Source: Microbacterium sp. zg-Y1090 (GTDB lineage: Bacteria > Actinomycetota > Actinomycetes > Actinomycetales > Microbacteriaceae). Taken from it: a stretch of DNA of 64,000 nt. Positions 42,531 to 51,039 of the stretch are shown in pieces. How positions within the stretch are numbered: the stretch's first letter is position 1; the number at the start of each line of letters is the position of its first letter. Under the pieces are notes generated by a model. It saw only the letters and a list, made by a program, of their open reading frames with translations, was not told the origin of the DNA and ran no database searches. The DNA lies in the NCBI RefSeq assembly GCF_030246945.1, contig NZ_CP126742.1, positions 124,001-188,000 on the forward strand, written 5' to 3'. Both the position numbers and the translations under genes were made by a program.

Positions 42531-43559
42531 ATGACCGATGTGCCGGGGCTCGACGTGCGGGCGCTCACGGAGTGGCTCGCCACCGCGCACCCCGACCTCG
42601 CGGACGGCGACCTCACCGCCACCGTCATCGCCGGCGGTCGCAGCAACCTCACCTACTCGGTCGACGGCGCCCGGCGCCCGCTCGTGCTGCGGCGCCCGCC
42701 GCTGGGGCACGTGCTCGCCAGCGCCCACGACATGCGACGTGAGCACCGGGTCATCTCGGCGCTGGCATCCACCCCGGTGCCCGTCCCCGTCGCCGTCGAC
42801 GTGGTCGACGACACCGGCGGAGCGATCACCGGCACCACCTTCTTCCTCATGGAGCGCGCCCCCGGCCGGGTGCTGGCGCGCCCTGCGCACAACGCCGGAT
42901 ACGACCCCGCGGGCCTGGCGCGCCTGAGCGTCGACCTCGTGCGGACCCTCGCCGATCTGCACGGTGTGGACCCGGCATCCGTGGGCCTCGCGGACTTCGG
43001 CCGCCCCGACGGTTACCTCTCGCGGCAGATGTCCACGTGGAAGCGGCAGCTCGATGCGTCGCGTTCGCGGGACACCCCGACGCTCGACACTCTGCAGGAG
43101 CGACTGGGTGGGGGGATGCCGTCGAGCCGGCGCTCCGGCATCGTGCACGGCGACTTCCGGCTCGACAACGCCCTCGTCGACGGGGCCGGGCCGCGCCTGT
43201 CGGCCGTGCTCGACTGGGAGATGGCGACGCTGGGCGACCCGCTCGTCGATCTCGGGATCTTCGCGCTGTACTGGGACATCGCCGCCCTCCCCGCCGCGTT
43301 CGGGGGTGCGATCCCGAGCGCGGTCGACCCGGCCGCCGGCTACCCCCGCTTCGACGAACTGGCCGAGGCGTACGCCAGGCATGCGGGGACAGATCTGCCC
43401 GACCTCGGCTGGTACCGCGCGTTCGCGGCGTACAAGCTCGCCGTGATCCTCGAGGGCATCCACTACCGCTTCCGCGCCGGCGACACCGTCGGCGAGGGAT
43501 TCGAGGGGATGGGTGCCCTGGTGGAACCCCTCGCCCACCAAGGACTGGAGGCGCTCTGA
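42531..43559 (+). CDS. ACAD10-type phosphotransferase (candidate hydroxyacyl-CoA kinase)
   Basis: A 342-residue member of the aminoglycoside phosphotransferase-like fold. Visible are the start of the P-loop region GGRSNLTYSVDG, VLRRPP, the catalytic HGDFRLDN at ~206-213 and the metal-binding AVLDWEMATLGDPLVDLG. The combination RSNLTY, VLRRPP and DWE-ATLGDP is that of the ACAD10/11 kinase domain and of LvaA of Pseudomonas putida, which phosphorylates 4-hydroxyacyl-CoA. It is translationally coupled (TGATG) to an ACAD11-type dehydrogenase, the second half of the same mammalian proteins. Hydroxyacyl-CoA phosphorylation is inferred; antibiotic resistance is unlikely. Confidence 0.9.
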   Translation: MTDVPGLDVRALTEWLATAHPDLADGDLTATVIAGGRSNLTYSVDGARRPLVLRRPPLGHVLASAHDMRREHRVISALASTPVPVPVAVDVVDDTGGAITGTTFFLMERAPGRVLARPAHNAGYDPAGLARLSVDLVRTLADLHGVDPASVGLADFGRPDGYLSRQMSTWKRQLDASRSRDTPTLDTLQERLGGGMPSSRRSGIVHGDFRLDNALVDGAGPRLSAVLDWEMATLGDPLVDLGIFALYWDIAALPAAFGGAIPSAVDPAAGYPRFDELAEAYARHAGTDLPDLGWYRAFAAYKLAVILEGIHYRFRAGDTVGEGFEGMGALVEPLAHQGLEAL

Positions 43560-44785
43560 TGCACTTCGCCCACGACGACACGACTCGGCAGCTGGCAGAA
43601 CGGGCGCGGGCGTTCGTCGACGAGCACGTGATGCCCGCCGAGCCGGTGCTGCAGGAGCAGCTGGATGCCACCCCCGGCGAGTGGGGGTTTCGGCCGATCG
43701 TGTCGGAGCTGCGGGAGCGTGCCCGTGCGGCGGGGCTGTGGAACCTGTTCCTGCCGGGTGAGCACGGGGCGGGCCTGACGAACCTGCAGTACGCGCCGAT
43801 CGCCGAGATCACGGGGTGGAGCCCGCGGCTCGCGCCGGTCGCGTTCAACTGCGCCGCCCCCGACACCGGCAACATGGAGGTGCTGCACGACTTCGGCACG
43901 CCCGCCCAGCAGGAGAAGTGGCTCGAGCCGCTGCTCGACGCCCGCATCCGCTCGGCGTTCTGCATGACCGAGCCGGACGTCGCCTCGAGCGACGCGACCA
44001 ACATCGGCACGCGCATCCGCCGCGACGGCGACTCCTACGTCGTGACGGGGCGCAAGTGGTGGTCGACGGGGGCGATGAGCCCGGATGCCGCGATCTTCAT
44101 CGTGATGGGCAAGACCGATCCCGACGCCGAGCGGCATCGCCAGCAGTCGATGATCCTCGTGCCGCGGGACGCCCCCGGCGTGCGGGTCGTGCGGCCACTG
44201 ACGGTGTTCGGCTACGACGACCGCGACCACGGCGGACACGCCGAGGTCGTCTTCGACGACGTGCGGGTGCCGGCGGAGAATCTGCTCGCCGGGGAGGGCG
44301 ACGGATTCGCGATCGCGCAGGCGCGGCTCGGCCCCGGTCGCATCCACCACTGCATGCGGGCGCTCGGAATGGGGGAGCGGGCGCTGGCGCTGATGACCGA
44401 CCGCGCCAACGAGCGCATCGCGTTCGGTCGCACCATCGGGGAGCAGGGGGTGATCCGCGAATGGATCGCCGAGGCGCGGATCGAGCTCGAGGCGCTGCGG
44501 CTGCTCGTGCTCAAGACCGCCTGGCTCATGGACACCGTCGGCAACCGCCGGGCGATGACCGAGATCCAGGCGATCAAGATCGCCGTGCCGCGCGCGGTGC
44601 AGCGGATCCTCGACCGCGCGATCCAGGTGTTCGGTGCGGCCGGTGTGTCGCAGGACACCCCGCTGGCCGAGCTGTTCGCGGGGGTCCGGACCCTCCGGAT
44701 CGCCGACGGCCCCGACGAAGTGCATCTGAACAGCCTCGGCCGCGCGCAGTTGCGCTCGCGAGTGAGTATTCGCGCTGCCGAGTGA
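43559..44785 (+). CDS. ACAD11-type acyl-CoA dehydrogenase
   Basis: A 408-residue acyl-CoA dehydrogenase of the ACAD10/11 branch: FNCAAPDTGNMEVLHDFG, FCMTEPDVASSDATNI, VTGRKWWSTGAMSPDAAI, LGPGRIHHCMRALGMGERAL and the C-terminal IADGPDEVHLNSLGR. The AAPDTGNME and TEPDVASSDATN patterns distinguish this branch from short-chain dehydrogenases. In LvaC and ACAD11 such enzymes act on the 4-phosphoacyl-CoA made by the partner kinase, eliminating phosphate and moving the hydroxyl to C3. ATG 43559 overlaps the kinase stop. The last ~8 codons run into a 20-bp tandem repeat array, so the extreme C-terminus (RVSIRAAE) is repeat-derived. Confidence 0.92.
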   Translation: MHFAHDDTTRQLAERARAFVDEHVMPAEPVLQEQLDATPGEWGFRPIVSELRERARAAGLWNLFLPGEHGAGLTNLQYAPIAEITGWSPRLAPVAFNCAAPDTGNMEVLHDFGTPAQQEKWLEPLLDARIRSAFCMTEPDVASSDATNIGTRIRRDGDSYVVTGRKWWSTGAMSPDAAIFIVMGKTDPDAERHRQQSMILVPRDAPGVRVVRPLTVFGYDDRDHGGHAEVVFDDVRVPAENLLAGEGDGFAIAQARLGPGRIHHCMRALGMGERALALMTDRANERIAFGRTIGEQGVIREWIAEARIELEALRLLVLKTAWLMDTVGNRRAMTEIQAIKIAVPRAVQRILDRAIQVFGAAGVSQDTPLAELFAGVRTLRIADGPDEVHLNSLGRAQLRSRVSIRAAE

Positions 44786-44832
44786 GTATTCGTTCCCGCG
44801 AGTGAGTATTCGCATCGCCGAGTGAGTATTCG
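44761..44832. repeat. Four exact 20-bp-period repeats AGTGAGTATTCG
   Basis: AGTGAGTATTCG begins at 44761, 44781, 44801 and 44821, separated by variable 8-nt stretches ending in CG. The first copy codes the end of the dehydrogenase and the second holds its stop codon; the rest lie before the ligase gene at 44866. Period 20 bp is about two helical turns, so all cores face one side of the DNA. Confidence 0.95.
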
Positions 44833-44865
44833 GCAGAAGTTCCGTTCAACGACGAAAGGACCATC

Positions 44866-46506
44866 GTGACCCACCGAAATGACCCCGCCATCGACGACCC
44901 CGGCTTCGCGACGCTGTCAGTCGCGAGCATCCTCGCCGAATCCGCACAGCGCCACGCCGAGCGCCCCGCGCTGGTGTTCGCCGGAGCCACCACGACCTAC
45001 GGCGAGCTGTGGGACGAGGTGCGCGCGTACGCGGGCGCGCTGCGCGCCCGCGGCATCGGCCCAGGGGACCGCGTGGCGATGATCGTGCCGAACGTGCCCG
45101 ACTTCGCCCGCGTCTACTACGCCGCGCTCGCGCTCGGCGCGGTCGTCGTGCCCGTGCACCTGCTGTTCAAGGCGGAGGAGATCGCGTACGTGCTGCGCGA
45201 TGCCGAGGCCGACATCTTCGTCGTCGCCGCTCCGCTGCTGGGTGAGGCGATGCCGGCGGCTGCGGCCACCGGCATCCCCGTCGTCACCGTGCTGCTGCCG
45301 GCCGGAATGCCCGCGCCCGTCGGGGACCTTCCCCGGCTGGAGCAGGAAGCCGCCGCCGCCGAGCCCATCGCCCGGCACGCCGGCACCCGGCCGTCCGACC
45401 CCGCGACGATCCTCTACACCAGCGGCACCACCGGCACGCCGAAGGGCGCCGTGGGGTCGCACCTGGCTCTCGTCGAGCAGGTGCACTGCACCCTCATCGA
45501 CTCGTTCAACCTGCACTCCGGTGACATCGTCTTCGGCGGCCTGCCGCTGTTCCACACCTTCGGGCAGACCGCGGTGATGAACATGGCGTTCCGGGTGGGC
45601 GCTGCGATCATCCTGCTGCCGCGGTTCGACGCCGACGAGGCGCTGGCGCTGATGGTGACGCACGGCGCGACCGTGTTCACCGCGGTGCCGACGATGTACG
45701 TCGGGATGCTGGAGGCGGCCCGCCGCAGCGATGTCCGGCCGCCGCTGCGTTACGCGGTCTCGGGGGGCGCGGCCCTGCCCGTCGCCGTGCTCGAGGCGTT
45801 CCGCGACACGTTCGGCGCGGACGTGCACGAGGGGTACGGCCTGACCGAGACGGCACCGATCGTGTCGTCGAACTCGCTGGTCGAGCCGATCCGGCCCGGC
45901 ACCGTCGGGCGTCCCCTCTGGGGCGTCGACGTGGCGATCGCCGACCCCGACGTGGACGAGCGGATCACGCTGCTCACCGACCCGGAGGCGCTCGGAGAGG
46001 TGGTGGTGCGCGGGCACAACCTGTTCAAGGGATACCTCGGACGCCCCGAGGCGACGGAAGCCGCGATCGTCGACGGCTGGTTCCGCACCGGTGACCTCGG
46101 GCGTCTCATCGATGGTGTGCTCACGATCGTGGACCGCAAGAAGGACATGATCGTGCGCAGCGGCTACAACGTGTACCCGACCGAGGTCGAGGCCGTGATC
46201 GCGCGTCATCCGGGCGTCGCCGTCGCCGCGGTGTTCGGCGTGGCCGACGACCTGCGCGGGCAGGAGGTGCACGTGGCGGTCGTCCCGCACGACGGGCACA
46301 GCGTGGATGCCGATGAGCTGATCGCCTTCACCCGGGAGCGCATCGCGGCGTACAAGTACCCGCGGGTCGTGCACCTGGTCGCGGAACTGCCCCTCGGTGG
46401 AAGCGGCAAGGTGCTCAAGCGGGAGCTGGTGGCGCGATACTCGCCGGTGCCGAGCGCCACTGCCGCCGCCGTGGTCCCCGACGCCGGGGTGCGCCCCATC
46501 GCCTGA
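44866..46506 (+). CDS. AMP-dependent acyl-CoA ligase
   Basis: A 546-residue ANL-family ligase: ILYTSGTTGTPKGAV (AMP-binding motif), FGGLPLFHTFGQTAVMN, YAVSGGAALP, EGYGLTETAPI, WFRTGDLGRLIDG, IVDRKKDMIVRSGYNVYP and the catalytic Lys in LPLGGSGKVLKREL. It activates a carboxylic acid with ATP and CoA. The residues lining the acyl pocket cannot be matched to a substrate by eye, but the sequence is of the FadD/long-chain-like type. GTG 44866 follows GAAAGGA. It is the third gene of the phosphotransferase/dehydrogenase operon and corresponds in position and role to LvaE. It converges on the transporter operon over a terminator. Confidence 0.94.
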   Translation: MTHRNDPAIDDPGFATLSVASILAESAQRHAERPALVFAGATTTYGELWDEVRAYAGALRARGIGPGDRVAMIVPNVPDFARVYYAALALGAVVVPVHLLFKAEEIAYVLRDAEADIFVVAAPLLGEAMPAAAATGIPVVTVLLPAGMPAPVGDLPRLEQEAAAAEPIARHAGTRPSDPATILYTSGTTGTPKGAVGSHLALVEQVHCTLIDSFNLHSGDIVFGGLPLFHTFGQTAVMNMAFRVGAAIILLPRFDADEALALMVTHGATVFTAVPTMYVGMLEAARRSDVRPPLRYAVSGGAALPVAVLEAFRDTFGADVHEGYGLTETAPIVSSNSLVEPIRPGTVGRPLWGVDVAIADPDVDERITLLTDPEALGEVVVRGHNLFKGYLGRPEATEAAIVDGWFRTGDLGRLIDGVLTIVDRKKDMIVRSGYNVYPTEVEAVIARHPGVAVAAVFGVADDLRGQEVHVAVVPHDGHSVDADELIAFTRERIAAYKYPRVVHLVAELPLGGSGKVLKRELVARYSPVPSATAAAVVPDAGVRPIA

Positions 46507-46562
46507 CCGAACCTGCTGGACGACGCCGCGCCGGGGATCCCCTGGCGCGGCGTTGCGCTGCC

Positions 46563-46628
46563 GGGTGCGGACCGCGGGCATGGCGGGTGCGGACGATGGG
46601 AATGCCGGGTGCGGACCACGGGCATCGA
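46563..46628. repeat. Three 22-bp tandem repeats
   Basis: GGGTGCGGAC starts at 46563, 46585 and 46607; full units are variants of GGGTGCGGACCGCGGGCATG plus two bases. Further along, GCGCCAGACGCACC occurs twice (~46698 and ~46741). These occupy the 307-bp gap after the ligase gene, upstream of the shared terminator. Confidence 0.85.
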
Positions 46629-46753
46629 TGGCGAGGACGCACCCCACCCCGCCGCGGGAGACGCGCGCCGCCCCGGGGTCGAGGCCCAGGCCTCCGCGCC
46701 AGACGCACCCCACGACTTGCGGTAGCCGCACATCACCCCGCGCCAGACGCACC

Positions 46754-46792
46754 ACACCCCCTGACGGAGCCCGCAGGCCCGTCAGGGGGTGT
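46754..46792. terminator. Bidirectional terminator, perfect 14-bp stem
   Basis: ACACCCCCTGACGG (46754-46767) pairs perfectly with CCGTCAGGGGGTGT (46779-46792) around an 11-nt loop. It sits between the convergent ligase gene and transporter operon; TGTTGTGCGTT follows on the plus strand. Confidence 0.85.
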
Positions 46793-46813
46793 TGTGCGTT
46801 GACGCGCTCGGCG

Positions 46814-48127
46814 TCAGTTGCCGGGGACGCCGGCGCCGGTCAGCGGCACCGCCTGGCGCTCCACGGCCGAGACGCTGCCGTCACGCACTTCGTAGGTCGC
46901 GTCGAGGTAGTCCTGCACGCCCTGGTCGACCGTCGTGATGCCGACCCCCAGGTACGCCGCGTGGCTGTCGGGCCCGAAGGCGAGCGGCAGGATGCCGTTG
47001 CCCACGAGGTCGCCGGACTGCACCGCCGCCACGAGGCTCTCTCGCGTCGGGTTCTCGCCCGCTGCCGCCAGTGCCTCGGCGAACACGTACGCCACGCTCA
47101 TGCCGAAGATCGTGTTGCCGTCGAACGGGGCGTCGCCGTTGTACTCGGTGTTGATCTCGCGGAAGAGCTCCACCCACTCGTCGTCGGCCATCGGCAGGTA
47201 GTTGGTGCCGGTGAAGCCCTGCAGGAGCTTCGGCGCCATGTCCTCGCCCAGGTAGCCCACGAGCGTCGGGTAGTCCGCACCCGACGACGAGGCGAACCAC
47301 TGCGGGAACCAGCCCAGCTGGGCGGCGGTGCCCACCGCGAGCGCGGTGAAGCCGTTGATCGTCGCGAGGGTCACGATGTCGCAGCCGGCGCCCTGCAGCG
47401 CACCGATCTGGGCGGTGACGTCCTGGTTCGACACCGAATACCGCTGCACCTCGGTGATCCCGTCGGCGCCGAGGGCCAGCTCGAGGCCCTCGAGGAACTC
47501 GTCGCCGAAGTCGTCGTCCTGACCGAGCATGCACACCGCGGCGTCGGGGAACTCGTCGGCTGCGTACTGGCCCAGCGCGGCGCCTTCCACGACGTAGTCG
47601 GCGTTGAATCCGAACGTGTTCGGGTAGGTGTCGGGCTGGTTCCAGGCGGTGGATCCCGACGCCACGAACAGGTCGGGCACCGAGTTCTGGTCGAGGAAGT
47701 CCAGCACCGACTGGTGCGTCGCCGTGCCCAGGCCGTTGAGGATCGCGAAGACCTCGTCCTGCTGCACGAGCTCGCGCACGACCGTCTGCGAGTTGGCCGG
47801 GTTGTACCCGTCGTCCTTCACGATGTACTCGATCGTGCGGCCGTTCACCCCGCCCTGGTCGTTGAGGTAGTCGAAGTACGCGTTCGAGGCGGCGCTGATC
47901 GAGGAATACCCCGCCGCGGCGGGCCCGGTCAGCGGCGTGTGCGTGCCGATGGTCACCGTCGTGTCGGTCACGCCGGTGCTGTTCCCCTCGGTGGCGCCGT
48001 CGTCGTCGGCGGCCCCCGGAGCGGCGGGAGTGCTGCAGGCCGCGAGGCTCACAGCGAGGGCGGATGCCGCGATCAGACCGCCCGTGCGACGGGCGGCAGA
48101 GCGCAGCGTCGAGCTCTGTTGGGACAT
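46814..48127 (-). CDS. Liv-type ABC transporter substrate-binding lipoprotein
   Basis: A 437-residue periplasmic-binding-fold protein of the branched-chain amino acid/amide family (type 1). A lipobox LAAC places the lipidated Cys at residue 31 after a basic, hydrophobic signal peptide. Then come TVTIGTHTPLTGPAAAGYSS (family opening), YDYLNDQGGVNGR-like FDYLNDQGGVNGRTIE, and DDGYNPANSQTVVREL. This fold binds amino acids but also many short carboxylates, aromatic acids and amides. ATG 48127 follows AAAGGTGAT. It is last in the transcription unit, 4 nt after the LivM-like gene. The ligand is presumably the acid degraded by the neighbouring enzymes. Confidence 0.95.
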   Translation of the reverse strand: MSQQSSTLRSAARRTGGLIAASALAVSLAACSTPAAPGAADDDGATEGNSTGVTDTTVTIGTHTPLTGPAAAGYSSISAASNAYFDYLNDQGGVNGRTIEYIVKDDGYNPANSQTVVRELVQQDEVFAILNGLGTATHQSVLDFLDQNSVPDLFVASGSTAWNQPDTYPNTFGFNADYVVEGAALGQYAADEFPDAAVCMLGQDDDFGDEFLEGLELALGADGITEVQRYSVSNQDVTAQIGALQGAGCDIVTLATINGFTALAVGTAAQLGWFPQWFASSSGADYPTLVGYLGEDMAPKLLQGFTGTNYLPMADDEWVELFREINTEYNGDAPFDGNTIFGMSVAYVFAEALAAAGENPTRESLVAAVQSGDLVGNGILPLAFGPDSHAAYLGVGITTVDQGVQDYLDATYEVRDGSVSAVERQAVPLTGAGVPGN

Positions 48128-48131
48128 GGGA

Positions 48132-49448
48132 TCACCTTTCAATCGGGATGGTGCGGGAAGGGTCGGTGGATGCCGGCGTGCCCGCCGGACGGGGGTGCGC
48201 GGCGGCGTCGGTCGGCTCCGTGGCGGCGGAGCGGGCGACGTCGGGGGTGGCATCGGCATCGGAGAGCGCGGCGCCGGTGCCGGCAGGGGCAGGGGCAGGG
48301 GCAGGGGCGGCACTCGCGGCGCCGGTGCCCGCAGCGGCCGGGCCGGCACCGGCGACCGCAGCCGCCGGGCCGGAACCGCCGGCCGCCGGGCGGCGACCGC
48401 TCCCGGTCCCGCGTCGCCGCCACGAGGTCGCCAGGCCGGCGAGGCCCGTCGGCCGCAGCAGCATCACAGCGATGAGCAGCGCGCCGAACACCAGCAGCGA
48501 CAGGTTGCCCGCGAGCCGCTGGGAGAGGTCGGCGGGAAGATCCAGCGCGGCGGTGCCCGCGTTCAGCGCCCACGGCAGCACGACGATGACGGCCGAGCCC
48601 AGTGCGGCGCCCCCGAGGCTCCCGAGGCCCCCCACGACCGCGGCGACCACCAGCAGCAGCGAGAAGGCGAGCGTGTACGCGCCGGGGCCGACCGACTGCG
48701 TGACGAAGCAGAGCACCGCGCCGCCGGCGCCGGCCCCCGCGGCGCTGACGGTGAAGGCGGTGACCTTCACACGCCGGGCGGGCACACCGTTCAGGCGCGC
48801 GGCGGTCTCGTCGTCGCGCACGGCCCGCATGCGCAGCCCGAGCGGACCGCGGCGCAGCAGCGCCAGCGCGGTGACGACGACGGATGCCACGATGATCGCG
48901 ACCCACGCCTGCCACTGCTCGAGGGCGATCAGCCGCTCCAGCGCGGGCGGCACCGGGTTGTAGGCGGTCTGCAATCCCTGGTCGCCTCGGAAGACGCCGG
49001 ACCACACGCTCGTGATGGCGGGCACCGCGACGACCAGGGCGAGGGTGAGCCCGGCCAGGTAGGGGCCGCGCAGCCGTGCGGCGGCGAGCCCGAGCAGCAG
49101 TCCCAGCAGCGTCGCCGTCAGCACCCCGGCCGCCAGTGAGGCGACGAAGCGCGGCACGCCGTCGATCCCGGCATCCGTCAGCGCGTTCGAGGTGAGGGCG
49201 TACCCGTATCCTCCGGCGATCATGAGGGCGGCGTGCCCGAGCGACAGCTGGCCGCTCAGGCCGATGAGCAGCGTGAGTCCGGCGACGGCGCAGAGGTACG
49301 CCGCGGCGGTGGCGAGCTGGAAGTTGCGGAAGGGATCCAGCAGGAACGTCGCGCCGATCGCCAGCACGGTGAGCAGCACCGCGAGCACGAGCACGCGGGG
49401 CGTGCCGGTCAGGCCGGGGAGGAGACGGGGGCGGGTGGGGACGTTCAT
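48132..49448 (-). CDS. Liv-type ABC permease (LivM-like) with Ala/Pro-rich tail
   Basis: A 438-residue permease of the LivM group. About nine helices cover residues ~18-330. LIGLSGQLSLGHAALMIAGGYGYA and GLRMRAVRDDETAARLNGVPARRVKVTAFTVS-type sequence (residues ~210-240; coupling-helix region) are family signatures. The C-terminal ~100 residues are Ala/Pro/Gly/Thr low-complexity sequence absent from standard LivM (~330-350 residues), probably disordered and cytoplasmic. ATG 49448 overlaps the stop of the LivH-like gene by 4 nt. It forms the membrane channel with the LivH-like protein. Confidence 0.93.
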   Translation of the reverse strand: MNVPTRPRLLPGLTGTPRVLVLAVLLTVLAIGATFLLDPFRNFQLATAAAYLCAVAGLTLLIGLSGQLSLGHAALMIAGGYGYALTSNALTDAGIDGVPRFVASLAAGVLTATLLGLLLGLAAARLRGPYLAGLTLALVVAVPAITSVWSGVFRGDQGLQTAYNPVPPALERLIALEQWQAWVAIIVASVVVTALALLRRGPLGLRMRAVRDDETAARLNGVPARRVKVTAFTVSAAGAGAGGAVLCFVTQSVGPGAYTLAFSLLLVVAAVVGGLGSLGGAALGSAVIVVLPWALNAGTAALDLPADLSQRLAGNLSLLVFGALLIAVMLLRPTGLAGLATSWRRRGTGSGRRPAAGGSGPAAAVAGAGPAAAGTGAASAAPAPAPAPAGTGAALSDADATPDVARSAATEPTDAAAHPRPAGTPASTDPSRTIPIER

Positions 49449-50323
49449 GCGGTACGCGCCTCTCGCAGCGAGAACACTCCGCCGGGTTTGACCAGCAGCA
49501 CCGTCACCAGCAGCACCAGGACGGCGATGGGGGCGACGGTGGAGCCGAGGTACCCGGTGACCAGGCTCATCACGACGCCGACCGTGAGCCCACCGAGCAG
49601 GGCGCCGACCGGCGAGTCGAGACCGCCCACGACGGCGACGGTGAAGGCGTAGACGAAGAGCATGTCGGTGGAGTGCGGGTTGAGGCCCAGTTCGGTCGGG
49701 ATCAGCAGCATCGCGGCGAGGGCCGCGACGGCCGCCGAGAGCATCCAGCCGATCGTGACCATGCGGTCCACGCGCACCCCCAGCAGCCGCGAGACCTCGG
49801 GGGCGAACGCGGACGCTCGCAGCTGCAGCCCGAGGGAGGTGCGGGTGAACAGCAGGGCCAGCACCCCCATGACGCCGAGGGCGGTGACCAGGACGAACAG
49901 GTCGTACGGCGACAGCAGTGGCACGCCGCCGACGAAGATCGGGGACTGGTCGAAGGGTGCCGCCATCGGCCGGTACTGCGCGCCGAACAGGATGCCGAGC
50001 AGCGACTGCAGCACCATCACGAGCCCGATGGCCACGATGATGCCGGCCAGCGGGGAGTGGTGCGGCGCATGCCGCATGAGCCCGCGCTCCACGACGAACC
50101 CCATGGCCGCGCCGCCGAGGATGCCTGCGGCCAGCCCCGCCGGGTACGACCCGGTGAGGGCCGTGACCGCGAACGCCAGGTAGGTGGCCACGAGCGCCAT
50201 GGCGCCCTGGGCGAAGTTGATGATGCGCGCCGCGCGCCAGATGAGCACGAGCGACAGGGCGAACAGCGCGAAGATCGCGCCGCGGGCGAGGCCGGTGGCC
50301 AGGAGGAAGGCGAGGCGTTCCAT
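49445..50323 (-). CDS. Liv-type ABC permease (LivH-like)
   Basis: A 292-residue permease with ~8 helices, of normal LivH length. Signatures are GLARGAIFALFALSLVLIWR, AARIINFAQGAMALVATYLA (helix 1-2 region) and VAVVGGLDSPVGALLGGLTVG near the C-terminus. ATG 50323 overlaps the stop of the LivF-like gene by 1 nt, and its stop overlaps the LivM-like start. Partner of the LivM-like permease in one heterodimeric channel. Confidence 0.95.
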   Translation of the reverse strand: MERLAFLLATGLARGAIFALFALSLVLIWRAARIINFAQGAMALVATYLAFAVTALTGSYPAGLAAGILGGAAMGFVVERGLMRHAPHHSPLAGIIVAIGLVMVLQSLLGILFGAQYRPMAAPFDQSPIFVGGVPLLSPYDLFVLVTALGVMGVLALLFTRTSLGLQLRASAFAPEVSRLLGVRVDRMVTIGWMLSAAVAALAAMLLIPTELGLNPHSTDMLFVYAFTVAVVGGLDSPVGALLGGLTVGVVMSLVTGYLGSTVAPIAVLVLLVTVLLVKPGGVFSLREARTA

Positions 50324-51039
50324 CAGAATCCCAGGTAGGCGTGGCGCAGGGCGGCGTCGTCGGCGAGGGCGGATGCTGCGGCATCCGCCACGACGTGACC
50401 GAGGTCGAGCACGACCCCTCGATCGGCGATCGACAGGGCGCTGGTGATGTTCTGCTCGGCCAGCAGCACGGTCATGCCGTCGCGGGCCGCCGCATCGCGC
50501 AGGGTCGCCATGAGGTGCGCCACCACGAGGGGCGCGAGTCCGAGCGACGGCTCGTCGAGGGTCAGCACCTGGGGGCGGGACACCAGGGCCCGCCCGAGCG
50601 CGAGCATCTGCCGCTCTCCGCCGGAGAGCTGGTGCCCGTCGGCCGAGCGGCGGCGCGCGAGGGGCTCGAACAGGTCGTACACCTCGGCGACGGCCGCCTC
50701 GCGGGCGCGCCCGCGGTGACGCCAGAGGGCGCCCAGCCGCAGGTTCTCATCGACGGTGAGCTCCGCCACGACGCTGCGCCCCTCGGGCACCTGGGCGATG
50801 CCGCGACGGGCGCGCTGCTCCGGGCTCAGCCGGCCGAGATCCACCCCGTCCAGGCGGATGCCGCCGGCGGTGGGGTGCACGAAGCCGGCGAGGGTGCGCA
50901 GCAGCGTCGTCTTGCCTGCGCCGTTCGCGCCGAGGAGCGCGACCATCTCGCCCGGCGCGAGGGAGAACGTCACCTCGTGCAGCACCGGCTCCCCGCCGTA
51001 GCCGACGGTGAGGCCGTGGAAGGACAGCGCGCCGCTCAT
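50323..51039 (-). CDS. Liv-type ABC ATPase (LivF-like)
   Basis: A 238-residue ABC ATPase: LLGANGAGKTTLLRTLAG (Walker A), QVPEGRSVVAELTVDENL (Q-loop region typical of LivF), LSGGERQMLALGRAL (signature), VLTLDEPSLGLAPLV (Walker B) and LLAEQNI (switch His replaced by Gln, as in LivF). Length fits LivF. ATG overlaps the LivG-like stop by 4 nt. It pairs with the LivG-like ATPase to power the importer. Confidence 0.95.
   Translation of the reverse strand: MSGALSFHGLTVGYGGEPVLHEVTFSLAPGEMVALLGANGAGKTTLLRTLAGFVHPTAGGIRLDGVDLGRLSPEQRARRGIAQVPEGRSVVAELTVDENLRLGALWRHRGRAREAAVAEVYDLFEPLARRRSADGHQLSGGERQMLALGRALVSRPQVLTLDEPSLGLAPLVVAHLMATLRDAAARDGMTVLLAEQNITSALSIADRGVVLDLGHVVADAAASALADDAALRHAYLGF

Noticed and set aside
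41426..42652. Several 280-400-codon frames across the 41-bp repeat region
   Set aside because: The translated products are only the repeat read in different frames (VAYRPPNP-type units), with no start signal and no homology; the region is non-coding.
42531..43559. Aminoglycoside resistance gene
   Set aside because: The fold is shared, but sequence and coupling to an ACAD11-type dehydrogenase place it in the ACAD10/LvaA group.
44761..44832. CRISPR-like array of 12-bp repeats
   Set aside because: Repeats are too short and spacers only 8 nt; no cas genes.
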